64,000 bases of DNA from assembly GCA_028141225.1 (NCBI GenBank), contig JAOIPS010000001.1:1-64000 (forward strand), written 5' to 3'. Source of the stretch: Prochlorococcus sp. AH-736-L23. GTDB lineage: Bacteria; Cyanobacteriota; Cyanobacteriia; PCC-6307; Cyanobiaceae. The translations under genes and the position numbers were made by a program. The notes below the pieces were generated by a model that had not been told where the DNA came from, searched no databases, and saw only the letters and a program-made list of their open reading frames with translations. Below, in pieces: positions 1 to 10,343 of the stretch. Position 1 is the stretch's first letter; each line of letters starts with the position of its first letter.

Positions 1-26
1 CAAATCAACCTTAAATTCTTAAATCC

Positions 27-1544
27 ATGGTATCTATACGCCCTGATGAAATCAGTTCAATCTTAAAACAACAAATAACTGATTATGACCAATCTGTAAG
101 TGTTAACAATGTAGGAACTGTTCTGCAAATCGGTGATGGCATTGCAAGAATATATGGCTTAGATCAGGTCATGGCAGGTGAGTTATTGGAATTTGAGGAT
201 GGTACCGAAGGTATAGCTTTAAATCTGGAAGATGATAATGTTGGAGCCGTTTTGATGGGAGAGGCTCTAGGTGTCCAAGAGGGAAGTAACGTTAAATCTA
301 CAGGAAAAATCGCATCTGTTCCGGTTGGTGAAGCAATGCAAGGGAGAGTTGTTAACCCTCTCGGACAACCAATTGACGGGAAAGGGGAAATTCCAACTAG
401 TGATACTAGATTGATTGAAGAGATGGCTCCTGGAATAATCAAGAGAAGATCAGTGCATGAACCAATGCAAACAGGTATCACATCTATTGATGCAATGATT
501 CCTGTTGGAAGAGGTCAAAGAGAATTAATTATTGGTGATAGACAAACTGGAAAATCTGCGATTGCTATTGACACAATAATCAACCAAAAAGGTCAAGACG
601 TAGTTTGCGTTTACGTAGCTATTGGTCAGAAGTCAGCATCAGTAGCAAACATCGTAGAGGTCTTAAGAGAGAGAGGAGCTCTAGATTATACAGTTGTAGT
701 TAGTGCAGGAGCTTCAGAACCAGCTGCTTTACAGTACTTAGCACCTTATACTGGTGCGGCAATTGCTGAACATTTTATGTATCAGGGTAAAGCAACACTT
801 GTTATTTATGATGATCTAACAAAACAAGCTCAGGCTTATAGACAAATGTCTCTTCTTTTAAAAAGACCACCAGGAAGAGAGGCTTATCCTGGAGACGTGT
901 TCTACTTACACAGTAGATTACTAGAAAGAGCAGCAAAACTCTCTGATGCCATGGGAGGGGGCTCCATGACAGCTTTACCAATTATTGAAACTCAGGCAGG
1001 GGACGTTTCAGCTTATATTCCAACGAATGTTATTTCAATTACAGATGGACAAATTTTCTTAAGCGCAGATTTATTTAACTCAGGATTAAGACCAGCTATT
1101 AATGTTGGTATTTCTGTTAGCCGTGTTGGAGGAGCCGCTCAGACAAAAGCAATTAAAAAAATTGCAGGAACTTTAAAATTAGAACTCGCACAGTTTGATG
1201 AACTAGCCGCTTTTTCTCAATTTGCATCTGACCTTGATGAAGCGACTCAGCAACAACTTGAAAGGGGGAAAAGACTGAGAGAGCTATTAAAGCAACCTCA
1301 ATTCTCTCCACTGAACCTTGCAGAGCAAGTCGCAGTTGTTTATGCAGGAGTTAAAGGTCTTATTGATGAGGTGCCTGTTGAAGATGTTACTAAATTTGCA
1401 ACTGAACTCAGGGAATACCTAAAGTTAAATAAAGCAGAATTTATGGAAGAGATTCTTAAAGAAAAGAAATTAAATGATGGATTAGAAGCGACTCTAAAAG
1501 AGGTGATAAATGAAGTTAAATCATCAATGCTTGCCACAGTTTAA
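27..1544 (+). CDS. atpA: ATP synthase F1 subunit alpha
   Basis: Catalytic-core alpha subunit of the thylakoid F1Fo ATP synthase, which alternates with beta in the F1 hexamer and carries non-catalytic nucleotide sites. The 505-residue length is normal for the family. The P-loop GDRQTGKS lies near residue 170, and the alpha-type stretch around [20 protein letters not shown] follows. The ATG is the first start after the window edge and gives a canonical N-terminus. atpG follows after 18 bases, as in the cyanobacterial atp operon. The upstream part of the operon is outside the window. Confidence 0.98.
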   Translation: MVSIRPDEISSILKQQITDYDQSVSVNNVGTVLQIGDGIARIYGLDQVMAGELLEFEDGTEGIALNLEDDNVGAVLMGEALGVQEGSNVKSTGKIASVPVGEAMQGRVVNPLGQPIDGKGEIPTSDTRLIEEMAPGIIKRRSVHEPMQTGITSIDAMIPVGRGQRELIIGDRQTGKSAIAIDTIINQKGQDVVCVYVAIGQKSASVANIVEVLRERGALDYTVVVSAGASEPAALQYLAPYTGAAIAEHFMYQGKATLVIYDDLTKQAQAYRQMSLLLKRPPGREAYPGDVFYLHSRLLERAAKLSDAMGGGSMTALPIIETQAGDVSAYIPTNVISITDGQIFLSADLFNSGLRPAINVGISVSRVGGAAQTKAIKKIAGTLKLELAQFDELAAFSQFASDLDEATQQQLERGKRLRELLKQPQFSPLNLAEQVAVVYAGVKGLIDEVPVEDVTKFATELREYLKLNKAEFMEEILKEKKLNDGLEATLKEVINEVKSSMLATV

Positions 1545-1562
1545 ATTTATTTAGGAGATACC

Positions 1563-2513
1563 ATGGCAAATCTTAAAGAGATTAGAGATCGAATTGTTTC
1601 TGTTAAAAATACAAGAAAAATAACGGAGGCCATGAGACTTGTTGCAGCTGCAAAAGTTAGAAGAGCTCAAGATCAAGTTCTTAAGAGTCGACCTTTTGCA
1701 GATAAACTTGCACGGGTCTTAGAAAATATTCAATCTAGAGTACAGTTTGAGGCAGTCGACTCTCCTCTATTATCTAAGAGAGAAGTAAAAAGCATCACCT
1801 TGGTTTGTATTACTGCGGATAGGGGTTTATGCGGTGGTTACAACACAAATATAATAAAAAAAGTAGAAATACGATACGCAGAATTAGTCAAACAAGGATA
1901 TCAGCCAAATTTAATTTTGGTAGGGAAGAAAGCTATTGGATATTTTCAAAATAGAAAGGATAGATATGTAATTAAAAGTACTTTCAAAGAACTAGAACAG
2001 GTCCCCACAGTCAAGGACTCTGAAGGAGTTACAAATGAGATTTTAGCTGAATTTCTTTCGGAAAATTCTGATAGGGTTGAAATTATTTACACGAAATTCA
2101 TCACTCTAGTTAGCTGCGCCCCTGTCGTTCAAACACTTTTGCCACTTGACCCTCAAGGAATTGCTGATAAAAACGATGAAATTTTTAGGTTGACTACAAA
2201 AGATAGTAAGTTACTTGTTGAAAAATCAAGTATTGAAAATAGTGATTCAGAGAAGTTGCCATCAGATATTGTCTTTGAACAAAGCCCTGATCAACTATTA
2301 GATTCGTTATTACCATTATATTTACAGAATCAGATACTAAGAGCTCTTCAAGAGTCTGCAGCTTCTGAACTCGCTTGTAGGATGACTGCTATGAATAATG
2401 CGAGTGATAATGCTAAAGAACTAGCAAGTACTTTGAATCTAACCTATAACAAAGCCAGACAAGCAGCTATTACTCAAGAAATATTAGAAGTTGTAGGAGG
2501 TTCAGCAGTTTAG
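1563..2513 (+). CDS. atpG: ATP synthase F1 subunit gamma
   Basis: Central-stalk gamma subunit that couples Fo rotation to F1 catalysis. The N-terminal [20 protein letters not shown] and the C-terminal [21 protein letters not shown] helix are classic gamma signatures. At 316 residues it fits the cyanobacterial/plastid type, which has an extra internal segment (about residues 195-235) tied to redox or dark regulation. The two regulatory cysteines of plant gamma are not obvious there, as in other cyanobacteria. It is co-directional with atpA and has a GGAG-type ribosome site just upstream of the ATG. Confidence 0.97.
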   Translation: MANLKEIRDRIVSVKNTRKITEAMRLVAAAKVRRAQDQVLKSRPFADKLARVLENIQSRVQFEAVDSPLLSKREVKSITLVCITADRGLCGGYNTNIIKKVEIRYAELVKQGYQPNLILVGKKAIGYFQNRKDRYVIKSTFKELEQVPTVKDSEGVTNEILAEFLSENSDRVEIIYTKFITLVSCAPVVQTLLPLDPQGIADKNDEIFRLTTKDSKLLVEKSSIENSDSEKLPSDIVFEQSPDQLLDSLLPLYLQNQILRALQESAASELACRMTAMNNASDNAKELASTLNLTYNKARQAAITQEILEVVGGSAV

Positions 2514-2529
2514 CAATAAGATTTAGGAT

Positions 2530-2856
2530 ATGCCTGAATACAATATCAAAGTTCAATTTGAGCAAAAGACTTTTAGTTTTTTATGTTCTGGAGATCAAGA
2601 TATTATTTCAGCGGCAAAAATGAATGGAATAGATTTACCTAGTAGCTGTTGTTCAGGAGTTTGTACAGATTGTGCATCCATGATATTGGAGGGATCTGTA
2701 GATCAAGAAGATGCTATGGGATTAAATGATGATTTGAGGGAAAAGGGATTTGCACTTTTGTGTGTGGCATATCCCAAGTCAGATTTGAAGATTGTTATTG
2801 GTCAAGAAGTCGAAGACAATTTATATAATGATCAATTTGGTAAATATCAAAAATGA
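2530..2856 (+). CDS. Plant-type 2Fe-2S ferredoxin
   Basis: Soluble one-electron carrier. The cluster ligands are visible as CCSGVCTDC near residues 40-48 and a distal cysteine in ALLCVAYP near residue 84, the Cys-x4-Cys-x2-Cys...Cys layout of [2Fe-2S] ferredoxins. It has 108 residues and an acidic C-terminal tail, slightly longer than PetF, so it is probably a specialised ferredoxin and not the main photosynthetic one. It follows atpG closely and overlaps the next small gene by four bases (ATGA), so the two are probably co-translated. Confidence 0.9.
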   Translation: MPEYNIKVQFEQKTFSFLCSGDQDIISAAKMNGIDLPSSCCSGVCTDCASMILEGSVDQEDAMGLNDDLREKGFALLCVAYPKSDLKIVIGQEVEDNLYNDQFGKYQK

Positions 2857-3044
2857 AATTAAGTTCAGTTGATTATTATTTAGATTGGCCAGCTTCAATA
2901 AATTTAAAAAATTTAAGGGGATTTATCATTTCAAATTTAGAACAAAAAGGTGATCTAATTCGATGGTCAATTGTTGATATTCAAAATTCTTCTGACTCTT
3001 TTGGAACAAAAAAACTTAGAATTAAAGCTGTCTTAGCTAATTAA
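2853..3044 (+). CDS. Small conserved hypothetical protein
   Basis: A 63-residue protein with no transmembrane segment, no cysteines and no motif I recognise. Its start codon overlaps the ferredoxin stop (ATGA), which supports it being real and translationally coupled. It precedes the DUF3326 gene by 26 bases on the same strand. It may be a partner of the ferredoxin, but that is only inferred from position. Confidence 0.7.
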   Translation: MKLSSVDYYLDWPASINLKNLRGFIISNLEQKGDLIRWSIVDIQNSSDSFGTKKLRIKAVLAN

Positions 3045-3070
3045 AAATATAAATTTAAATATTTTCAATA

Positions 3071-4129
3071 ATGGAAAATTCACCAACAATATTTATTGTT
3101 CCCACTGGTATTGGTTGTGAAGTAGGAGGTTTTGCTGGGGATGCACTTCCTACCGCTAAATTATTAGCATCGGCTAGTGGATGTTTAATTACTCATCCAA
3201 ATGTTATGAATGGCGGTACTCTTTCTGAAAAAGATAAAAATATTTTTTATGTTGAGGGTTATAGTTTAGATCGACTTGCTAAAGGAGAAATCGCTTTAAA
3301 AATGGTAAAGCAACAGAAAATTGGGATAATTTTTGATGCAGCCATTGAAAAAGAAATATTAGTAAGGCATTTACAAGTTGCTGATGCATGTATTTCTACT
3401 TTAGGTATTAATGTTCATTCTTATGTGATTACAAAAAAACCATTAAACATAGTTATTGATTCTGATTCTTCAGAAATCAGTGGTGGTACAATTGAAAATC
3501 CTGATACTCTAATTGATGCTGGAAAATGTTTAATAGAAAGAGGAGCTACGGCAATAGCAATTGTGGCAAAATTTCCAGAAGATTCAGATTCTTTAGAAAC
3601 AAATATCTATCGAGAAGGGAAAGGGGTTGATCCTATTTCTGGAGTCGAAGCAGTTATAAGTCATTTAATAAGCAAATTTTTAAGAGTTCCCTGTGCTCAC
3701 GCACCTGCTTTAAGTTCAATTGAATTGAATGAAAATTTAGATCCTCGTGCAGCTGCAGAAGAAATTGGATACACCTTTTTACCATCAGTACTTATTGGAT
3801 TAAGCAATGCACCTGATATTGTTGAATGGCCTTCTAAACATGAATTAATTTCACTACACCCAGATCAGATTGAATCTATTGTTGTTCCTAATGGAGCACT
3901 AGGTGGAGAAGCAGTACTGGCCGGTATTGAAAAAGGTTTGAATATTATTTCTGTAAAAAATCAAAATACATTAAAAGTGACAAATGAGTTTTATGATTAT
4001 CCCAATCTTTTTGAAGTGGATAATTATTTAGAAGCTGCAGGTATAATTCTTGCTATCAAAAAAGGTATCAACCTTGATTCAGTTAAACGGCCTTTAAAAA
4101 AAATCCAACAGTGCTCTTATAGTGATTAA
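3071..4129 (+). CDS. DUF3326 family protein
   Basis: A 352-residue soluble protein of the DUF3326 family, widespread in cyanobacteria and of unknown function. Glycine-rich stretches are visible at the N-terminus (PTGIGCEVGGFAGDALP), with ISGVEAVISHLIS mid-protein and VPNGALGGEAVLAGIEKG near the C-terminus, suggesting a nucleotide- or cofactor-binding fold. It ends head-to-head with nadE and the two stops overlap by a few bases. No function is claimed. Confidence 0.85.
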   Translation: MENSPTIFIVPTGIGCEVGGFAGDALPTAKLLASASGCLITHPNVMNGGTLSEKDKNIFYVEGYSLDRLAKGEIALKMVKQQKIGIIFDAAIEKEILVRHLQVADACISTLGINVHSYVITKKPLNIVIDSDSSEISGGTIENPDTLIDAGKCLIERGATAIAIVAKFPEDSDSLETNIYREGKGVDPISGVEAVISHLISKFLRVPCAHAPALSSIELNENLDPRAAAEEIGYTFLPSVLIGLSNAPDIVEWPSKHELISLHPDQIESIVVPNGALGGEAVLAGIEKGLNIISVKNQNTLKVTNEFYDYPNLFEVDNYLEAAGIILAIKKGINLDSVKRPLKKIQQCSYSD

Positions 4130-5823
4130 CAAGATATTGCTATGGGAACTCTCCAGTCACTTCCTAATGATTGACTGCTTAGTTTTAGAATTGGGGGAGC
4201 TTGCTTTCTTTTAAATTCCGCTTTTTTTATGAGGGAGATAATTTTTAAAATTAAATCTTTTTTATAACCATCTTCTTCTAGTTGTTGTAAATCTTTTTTC
4301 TCTTCAATAATTCCTTTAAGAATATTATCTAAAATAGAATAAGGTGGGAGAGAATCAGTATCTAATTGATCAGGACCTAATTCGGCACTTGGAGCTTTCG
4401 TACGTATATTTTCTCCAATAATATCTACATTAGTGTTTAACAAATATGATTTTCTATGGTGAATTGAATCTTCACTATCAAGCCAATTGCATAATTTAAA
4501 AACATTAGTTTTATATAAATCCCCAATTACTGATAATCCCCCATTCATATCACCATAAAGTGTGCAATATCCTACAGCTAGCTCTGATTTATTTCCTGTT
4601 GAAAGTAATAAATGCTTTTCTTGATTTGCTAAAGCCATCAGAAGCGTTCCTCTGATTCTTGATTGAATATTTTGATTTGTTATTTCAGCCATCTCGAATG
4701 ATATGGTATTTTTAAAAGATTCTTCAAAAGAGCTCATCAAATTTTCAATTGGGATGCTATTGAAATTTATTTTTAATCTTCTCGCTAAATCTTTCGCATC
4801 ACTCTTTGAGTGAGATGAGCTCCACTTAGAGGGCATCGAGACGCAATAAATGTTATTACTGCCAAGAGCAGCTGTCGCAATTGCCGAAACTAGTGCTGAA
4901 TCAATGCCACCACTTAGTCCAATTAAAGCTGTTTTAAATCCACATTTTTGAGCATAATCCTTAACACCAAGAACTAATGCATCAAAAATTGATGACATTT
5001 CAGACTTTTCAAATTTATTTTTTTGAGGTTTTGTTTGTTCAATGTCCCATATGGAGAGGTCTTCTGCAAAAGATTTTAATTGCTTAATTTTAGATCCGTT
5101 CTTATCAAGAATAAAACTATTTCCATCAAAAATTAAATTATCATTTGCTCCAATCTGGTTTACATATATCAGTGGTACTTGAAGATATTGAGCAGCAAAA
5201 CTGGAAACTTTGGATCTTATCTCTAACTTTTTGAATGTATATGGGGAGGCCGATAAGTTCACTAAGATATCAACTTTTTTTTTCTTTAAATCAAAAATAG
5301 GATTCTTTTTATGAATTCCTCTACCTTCTATATTTTTATTGACCCATAAATCCTCACATATAGTAAAGCCAAGTCGCCAAATTTTATTGTTAATTTCTTT
5401 TGTTAATACGGAAACTTTTTCTTCTGATCTAAAGTATCTTTTCTCATCAAATACTTCATAGGTGGGTAGAATAATTTTACGAGCAATTATTTTCCACTCA
5501 CCGCGCTCAAGCAATGCAATAGAATTATAAAGATTTGGGAAAAAAGAATCATTTATTATCTCAGCTATCCCTACTGTGATACTCAAGTTTCCATATTTTT
5601 GATTAATATCTGTGGCTAATTGGTCAAGAATTTGATATTGATTTTTGATTAAATTTTTTTTTAGAAGTAGATCGTTTGATGGATATCCCCATAGTGATAA
5701 TTCTGGAGTAAGAACTAAATCTGCAGAAGTTGAGCTAGCTTTCGAAGCAGTACAAAGTATTTTTTTAGCGTTACCCTCTAAATCACCAACTACTGGATTA
5801 ATTTGAGCAAGTAAAAACTTCAT
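4126..5823 (-). CDS. nadE: Glutamine-dependent NAD+ synthetase
   Basis: Final step of NAD biosynthesis: amidation of nicotinate adenine dinucleotide with ATP, using ammonia from glutamine. The N-terminal half is a carbon-nitrogen hydrolase (nitrilase-fold) glutaminase, with a CEDLW motif holding the nucleophilic Cys and an early Glu in LTPELSLWG. The C-terminal half is the synthetase with the PP-loop SGGIDS near residue 302. The 565-residue length is normal for the fused bacterial enzyme. It is coupled with nadD, whose stop overlaps this start, so two consecutive NAD steps sit in one transcript. Confidence 0.97.
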   Translation of the reverse strand: MKFLLAQINPVVGDLEGNAKKILCTASKASSTSADLVLTPELSLWGYPSNDLLLKKNLIKNQYQILDQLATDINQKYGNLSITVGIAEIINDSFFPNLYNSIALLERGEWKIIARKIILPTYEVFDEKRYFRSEEKVSVLTKEINNKIWRLGFTICEDLWVNKNIEGRGIHKKNPIFDLKKKKVDILVNLSASPYTFKKLEIRSKVSSFAAQYLQVPLIYVNQIGANDNLIFDGNSFILDKNGSKIKQLKSFAEDLSIWDIEQTKPQKNKFEKSEMSSIFDALVLGVKDYAQKCGFKTALIGLSGGIDSALVSAIATAALGSNNIYCVSMPSKWSSSHSKSDAKDLARRLKINFNSIPIENLMSSFEESFKNTISFEMAEITNQNIQSRIRGTLLMALANQEKHLLLSTGNKSELAVGYCTLYGDMNGGLSVIGDLYKTNVFKLCNWLDSEDSIHHRKSYLLNTNVDIIGENIRTKAPSAELGPDQLDTDSLPPYSILDNILKGIIEEKKDLQQLEEDGYKKDLILKIISLIKKAEFKRKQAPPILKLSSQSLGSDWRVPIAISC

Positions 5824-6398
5824 TCAACTAATTTAGTGGATTCATATAAATTATTCGTTTTAACAATTTCTATTAATGAAGTTGGTAAATTAGAATAATT
5901 AAAATTTGATCTGAGCTTAGAACTTGAAATGTTTGGGATTTTTATGGTTGAAATCTTAAACTTCACTTTATAAGTTTCTAACATTTTAAGAGTATTTGAT
6001 TCAACAGGGTATCCCTCTCTTAAAATTACTAAAAAACTAACCTCATCAGTAATTTTATCAAAATTTTTCCAATAGAAAATATCTTTAACTAAATCGCTCC
6101 CAATGACAAAATCTAAATTATTTAATTCATAAATTCTTTTACATTTTTTAATTGATTCTACTGCCCATTGGCTACTAATACTTTGATTAAATAAAATTTT
6201 AGGATTATCTAAATCTTCAATAAGAGTTTTTAATAATTGACTACGAATTGATATATCCTCTTTGTGATTTTTGTTGGGGTTGTTACTAACATAACCAATT
6301 GTCAAAGCATATATTTTGGATAATTCTTCAAGTATTTTTTTATGTCCAATGGTAGGTGGATCTGCACTGGTACCAAATAATGCAATTCTTTTTCCCAT
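5820..6398 (-). CDS. nadD: Nicotinate-nucleotide adenylyltransferase
   Basis: Adenylylates nicotinate mononucleotide to the deamido-NAD used by the neighbouring nadE product. The nucleotidyltransferase N-terminus IALFGTSADPPTIGHKKIL carries the TxxPPxxGH signature, and a C-terminal ISSSKLRSN matches the family's ISSTxIR motif. Length (192 residues) is typical. It overlaps nadE by four bases and lies 7 bases below the GTPase gene, giving a tight minus-strand operon. Confidence 0.95.
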   Translation of the reverse strand: MGKRIALFGTSADPPTIGHKKILEELSKIYALTIGYVSNNPNKNHKEDISIRSQLLKTLIEDLDNPKILFNQSISSQWAVESIKKCKRIYELNNLDFVIGSDLVKDIFYWKNFDKITDEVSFLVILREGYPVESNTLKMLETYKVKFKISTIKIPNISSSKLRSNFNYSNLPTSLIEIVKTNNLYESTKLVE

Positions 6399-6405
6399 TT
6401 AAGTT

Positions 6406-7647
6406 TTAAGGTAGAACGCTAACAAAATTTTTATTTAAATTTCTATTTGAAAAATAAATATTTATATGGTTATAGATCTCTGGGTCATTAAAAGCCATAT
6501 TTTGCATTATAGTCGCAGGTTCTATAAAAGAAGCTTTGCTTCTTATAAATATCTCTTTTGCTGCTAACTTCCCTATGATTTTTGTAGAATGAACCGCGAT
6601 TGCTGCTTGAATAATCGCTATGGGTCCATAGGGTAATAATGAAAGCCCGTTAGTAAAAGGTGCTGTTAATAAAATTACTTTCTTAATAAGGTTGAAAGAG
6701 GTATTAACGCCAACTTGCGTGACTCCCAAATATAAATTATTAATGGATATATTTTTAAATATTTTTCTTGTAGATTCACCTTTCAACTTCAAGCCGTAAA
6801 TCTTACTTAATTCGCTAATCAATGCAGTATCTAGTGCGAAACTCCCAGCAACATCAAATAAAATAAAAGGATTAAGAGCTACTGCGGATGCCTTTATAGT
6901 CGAAAATCTACCAATAGTTGATTGAGCTAATTTCTGCCTTTTTTTCAATCTTTGCTCTTTTATTAGCAGAAACAATTTGTCAGCCAATTGAATAGAATTT
7001 AGTGTTAATAGCATCTCACCATATTGATTTATTAATTCTGTTATGTAATTTTTAAGATTGTTTTCATTATTAATAATTATTGGAATATTTAAGTCTTTTG
7101 GAAGCTTAAACTTTATATTTTCAAGTATTTCTTTTAATTCATTTTTATTATATAGATCGATTTTGTTTAAAATTACAATAATTTTTTTTCCATCTTTTAT
7201 AAAAGAACTGATTTCGCTTAATTCATTTCTATTTAAATCTCCCGAAACTATGAATAAAATAAGATCTGAATGATTTATAAAAGAGTAAAATTTATCTGGG
7301 AATTTTATATTGCAGAAATCAAATCCTGGAGAATCTAGCAACTCTAAACTATTGAATGTTTGATCTTTTAGAGTCCAAGTTTCCGATTGTATTTCTTTTG
7401 TGGTCCCATTAAGAATATCTGTTTTGAATATGTCTTTTTTTAATAAAGAATTTAAAACAGAAGATTTTCCTACACCTGATTTACCATATGCGCCAATTCT
7501 TATTTTTTTTTCTTTAAGTCTTAAAAGTTGTTGATTAAAAGAAATTATTTCTTTATTAAGGAAACTTTTTTCATAATTGGTAAGATCAATAGTCTCCCAC
7601 CATTTTTTTAACAGTAAATAATTTTCCTTAATTTTAAATTGTTTCAT
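6406..7647 (-). CDS. GTP-binding protein with C-terminal DUF697-like membrane region
   Basis: A 413-residue GTPase. The P-loop GKSGVGKSSVLNSL is near residues 55-68, the G3 motif DSPG near residue 107 and the NKID box near residue 161. The C-terminal half is hydrophobic and helical (for example LLPYGPIAIIQAAIAVHSTK), as in Era-like proteins with a DUF697 domain, so it is probably membrane-associated. Function is unknown; such proteins are common in cyanobacteria. It overlaps the downstream-oriented CorC-like gene by four bases, suggesting co-expression with a membrane transport protein. Confidence 0.85.
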   Translation of the reverse strand: MKQFKIKENYLLLKKWWETIDLTNYEKSFLNKEIISFNQQLLRLKEKKIRIGAYGKSGVGKSSVLNSLLKKDIFKTDILNGTTKEIQSETWTLKDQTFNSLELLDSPGFDFCNIKFPDKFYSFINHSDLILFIVSGDLNRNELSEISSFIKDGKKIIVILNKIDLYNKNELKEILENIKFKLPKDLNIPIIINNENNLKNYITELINQYGEMLLTLNSIQLADKLFLLIKEQRLKKRQKLAQSTIGRFSTIKASAVALNPFILFDVAGSFALDTALISELSKIYGLKLKGESTRKIFKNISINNLYLGVTQVGVNTSFNLIKKVILLTAPFTNGLSLLPYGPIAIIQAAIAVHSTKIIGKLAAKEIFIRSKASFIEPATIMQNMAFNDPEIYNHINIYFSNRNLNKNFVSVLP

Positions 7648-8627
7648 GATTTATTTTTCCACCACCCGGCTAATACAGATAACACAGCTTCTGCCCCAAT
7701 AATTCCCACGAATCCCCCGAATTCATCTACTACTACTTTCACTCCTTTATGATTCTTGTCAAATTTAGTTAATAATTGATCTGCTTTAATCATTTCGGGA
7801 ATGTAGTCCACAGGTTCGCAAATTTCTGATAATAATTTTTTATTCTCCCCATTAATTAATTCTGCTAACATTTTTTCACGTTTTACTACCCCTTGTATTT
7901 TGTCAACTTTATCTCCCAAAATAACCCACCATGGAGAGCTGTCAGACATTATAAGTCTGGAAATTTCACCAAGATTTGAAGACCCATCAAGACAAGGTGC
8001 CGATACCCTAGGGGTCATTAAGTCTTTAGCTTTTAAATCATTTAATTGAAAAACCTTAAATATCATTGCTGCCTCATCAGCTTCTATAACACCTTTCTGA
8101 CTTCCAATTTTTGCCATTTGTCTAATTTCTTCTTCATCAGTTGAAATTTCATTTTCTGCCGTAATAACTGGAAATATCTGTTCAATTAATATTAAGAATG
8201 GCCTCATTAAAGTATTTAATATTCTCAAGACAGGAACCGACAATAATGCTATTTGAACTGAAAATCTTGTGCCAAGAGCTTTGGGTAGTACTTCTCCTAA
8301 TAAAACAACTAGTATGTAAAAAGCTATTGAAAAAAGAGTCAAACCAAAACTGCTATTAATTACTAATGCTCCGTATACTCCCAAAATAAGACTGCCAATT
8401 ATATTAAATCCATTATTAGTAATAGTAATTACAGTTAGAGTTCGTCCTAGATGTTTTCTAAGTTTTAGAAGTTGATTCGCTGAACTTTTTGGCTTTTGTC
8501 TAGAGGCAATTTCTAAAACTCTTATTGAATTTACAGCTAAAAAAGCTGCTTCTACTCCCGAACAACATGCTGAGCCAATTAATATAAATATTATAAGAAA
8601 AATTAAACCGTAAACACTTGGTTCCAT
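7644..8627 (-). CDS. CNNM/CorC-like membrane protein (DUF21 plus CBS domains)
   Basis: An integral membrane protein of the hemolysin C/CNNM family, associated with Mg2+ or Co2+ efflux. It has an N-terminal DUF21 domain with about four hydrophobic segments and the small-residue motif GSACCSGVEAAFLAVNS. A cytoplasmic CBS pair follows (about residues 195-320, containing DLMTPRVSAPCLDG and VVVDEFGGFVGIIGAEAVL). At 327 residues it lacks the CorC_HlyC domain found in longer relatives. It is first in the minus-strand operon and divergent from pepP. Confidence 0.88.
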   Translation of the reverse strand: MEPSVYGLIFLIIFILIGSACCSGVEAAFLAVNSIRVLEIASRQKPKSSANQLLKLRKHLGRTLTVITITNNGFNIIGSLILGVYGALVINSSFGLTLFSIAFYILVVLLGEVLPKALGTRFSVQIALLSVPVLRILNTLMRPFLILIEQIFPVITAENEISTDEEEIRQMAKIGSQKGVIEADEAAMIFKVFQLNDLKAKDLMTPRVSAPCLDGSSNLGEISRLIMSDSSPWWVILGDKVDKIQGVVKREKMLAELINGENKKLLSEICEPVDYIPEMIKADQLLTKFDKNHKGVKVVVDEFGGFVGIIGAEAVLSVLAGWWKNKS

Positions 8628-8700
8628 TAAAGTAGATTAGGTACTAAATCTGTTTTATTCATTCTTCCATTTTTTTTTTAAACACGCCAATACACAATTT

Positions 8701-10026
8701 ATGTTTAAACCTGACCATAAAGTTTTTGAAGAAAGAAGAGAAGTTTTCTTAAATAAATTAGATGGAAAAGCTGCCATTATCCCAGGAGCTAATCTTGTAA
8801 AGCATCACGCCGATTGTGAATACCCTTTTAGACAAGATAGTAATTTTTGGTATTTAACTGGTTTCGATGAACCTGATGCAATTGCTCTTTTCTTATCCCA
8901 TAAGCCAAAGGGAGAGAGATTTATTATGTTTGTCGCTCCTAAAGATGTTATAAGTGAAGTCTGGCATGGCTTTAGATGGGGTATAGAAGGCGCAGAAAAA
9001 GAGTTTAAGGCTGACAAGGCTCACTCTATAACTGAACTAAGAGATTTACTTCCAGGGTACATAAATGGTTCCGATGAACTTGTTTTTTCAATAGGTAAGT
9101 ATCCATTAATTGAGAAAGTAGTGCTCGAGATATTTTCACAACAACTTGAAAATCGATCAAGATTAGGGATCGGTGCAAATTCTATAAAATCTCCAGAAAT
9201 TTATTTAAATGAGATGAGATTAATTAAAAGTGAATTTGAAATTAACAGAATGAGAGAGGCTACACAAATTTCAGCTGAAGCTCATGAATTAGTAAGAGAA
9301 TCTATCTCATCAAAGAAAAATGAAAGGCAAATTCAGGGTCTTCTAGAAGGGTTCTTTTTGGAAAAAGGGGCGAGAGGACCTGCATATAATTCTATTGTTG
9401 CTTCAGGAGATAATGCCTGCATTTTGCATTACACTTCAAATAACTCACCATTGAAAAAAGAAGATTTATTGTTGGTAGATGCTGGCTGCTCATTAATTGA
9501 TTATTACAATGGGGACATAACAAGAACCATCCCAATAGGTGGAAAATTTTCTAATGAGCAAAGAGTTATTTACGAAATTGTATTAAGTGCGCAGAAAAAT
9601 GCAATTAAAAGTGCTGTAAATGGATCAAATTCTAGTGCTGTTCATAATGTTGCTTTAACAATTCTGATAGAAGGATTAAAGGAAATAGGTTTATTATCGG
9701 GTAGCACTGAGGAGATAATAGAGAATCAATCATATAAACATCTTTACATGCATAGAACTGGACATTGGTTAGGCTTAGATGTCCATGATGTTGGAGCATA
9801 TAGAATGGGAGACTATGAAGTGCCATTACAGAATGGAATGATTCTTACAGTAGAACCTGGGATCTATATAAGTGATAGGATCCCGGTACCTGAAGGACAA
9901 CCTAAGATTGATGAAAAATGGAAAGGCATTGGGATAAGAATAGAAGATGATGTTTTGGTTAAAGACGCAAGCCCAGAAGTTTTAAGTATTGCTGCACTCA
10001 AAGAAATTTCTGATTTGGAATTTTAA
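8701..10026 (+). CDS. pepP: Xaa-Pro aminopeptidase
   Basis: An M24 metallopeptidase removing an N-terminal residue preceding proline. The pita-bread-fold metal ligands are visible: D in LLLVDAGC and D in YNGDITRT, the His of MHRTGHWLGLDVHD near residue 350, and two Glu in TVEPGIY and GIRIEDD. It has 441 residues, including the N-terminal AMP_N domain (about 1-130). The start follows a short leader and gives a normal N-terminus. It is a housekeeping gene in its own transcript, divergent from the CorC-like gene. Confidence 0.95.
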   Translation: MFKPDHKVFEERREVFLNKLDGKAAIIPGANLVKHHADCEYPFRQDSNFWYLTGFDEPDAIALFLSHKPKGERFIMFVAPKDVISEVWHGFRWGIEGAEKEFKADKAHSITELRDLLPGYINGSDELVFSIGKYPLIEKVVLEIFSQQLENRSRLGIGANSIKSPEIYLNEMRLIKSEFEINRMREATQISAEAHELVRESISSKKNERQIQGLLEGFFLEKGARGPAYNSIVASGDNACILHYTSNNSPLKKEDLLLVDAGCSLIDYYNGDITRTIPIGGKFSNEQRVIYEIVLSAQKNAIKSAVNGSNSSAVHNVALTILIEGLKEIGLLSGSTEEIIENQSYKHLYMHRTGHWLGLDVHDVGAYRMGDYEVPLQNGMILTVEPGIYISDRIPVPEGQPKIDEKWKGIGIRIEDDVLVKDASPEVLSIAALKEISDLEF

Positions 10027-10078
10027 AATTTGACTAATCCAATTAATAGATTTATTTTATAAAATTTAAAGTTTAAAA

Positions 10079-10237
10079 ATGAATAATTCAGATTCATATG
10101 ATTCGAAACTCTCTCAGGCTAGAGCCTTGGTTAGTCAGCTTGGAATGTTTGCAGAAGAAAACGATATTCCTAAAGATCTTTGGGATTCATTGGAAGCTAC
10201 AATTTATGATTTTTATCAAGTTCCTAATGATAGATAA
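10079..10237 (+). CDS. Small acidic conserved hypothetical protein
   Basis: A 52-residue ORF with an acidic, helical composition and motifs such as LSQARALVSQLGMFA and IPKDLWDSLEATIYDFY. It has no cysteines or membrane segment. It lies 52 bases after pepP on the same strand, with codon use like its neighbours. I do not recognise the family. Confidence 0.65.
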   Translation: MNNSDSYDSKLSQARALVSQLGMFAEENDIPKDLWDSLEATIYDFYQVPNDR

Positions 10238-10343
10238 AAACTCTATTTAGAAAGTATGAATAACTAAAATCAAGGAATTTTGAATAAATCAATCAAAATG
10301 TGACCATAAACTGATAAATTATTTATTAACCATAAATCCGTGA

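Noticed and set aside
164-481. Minus-strand ORF inside atpA
   Set aside because: Shadow frame of a highly conserved gene; no ribosome site and no recognisable product.
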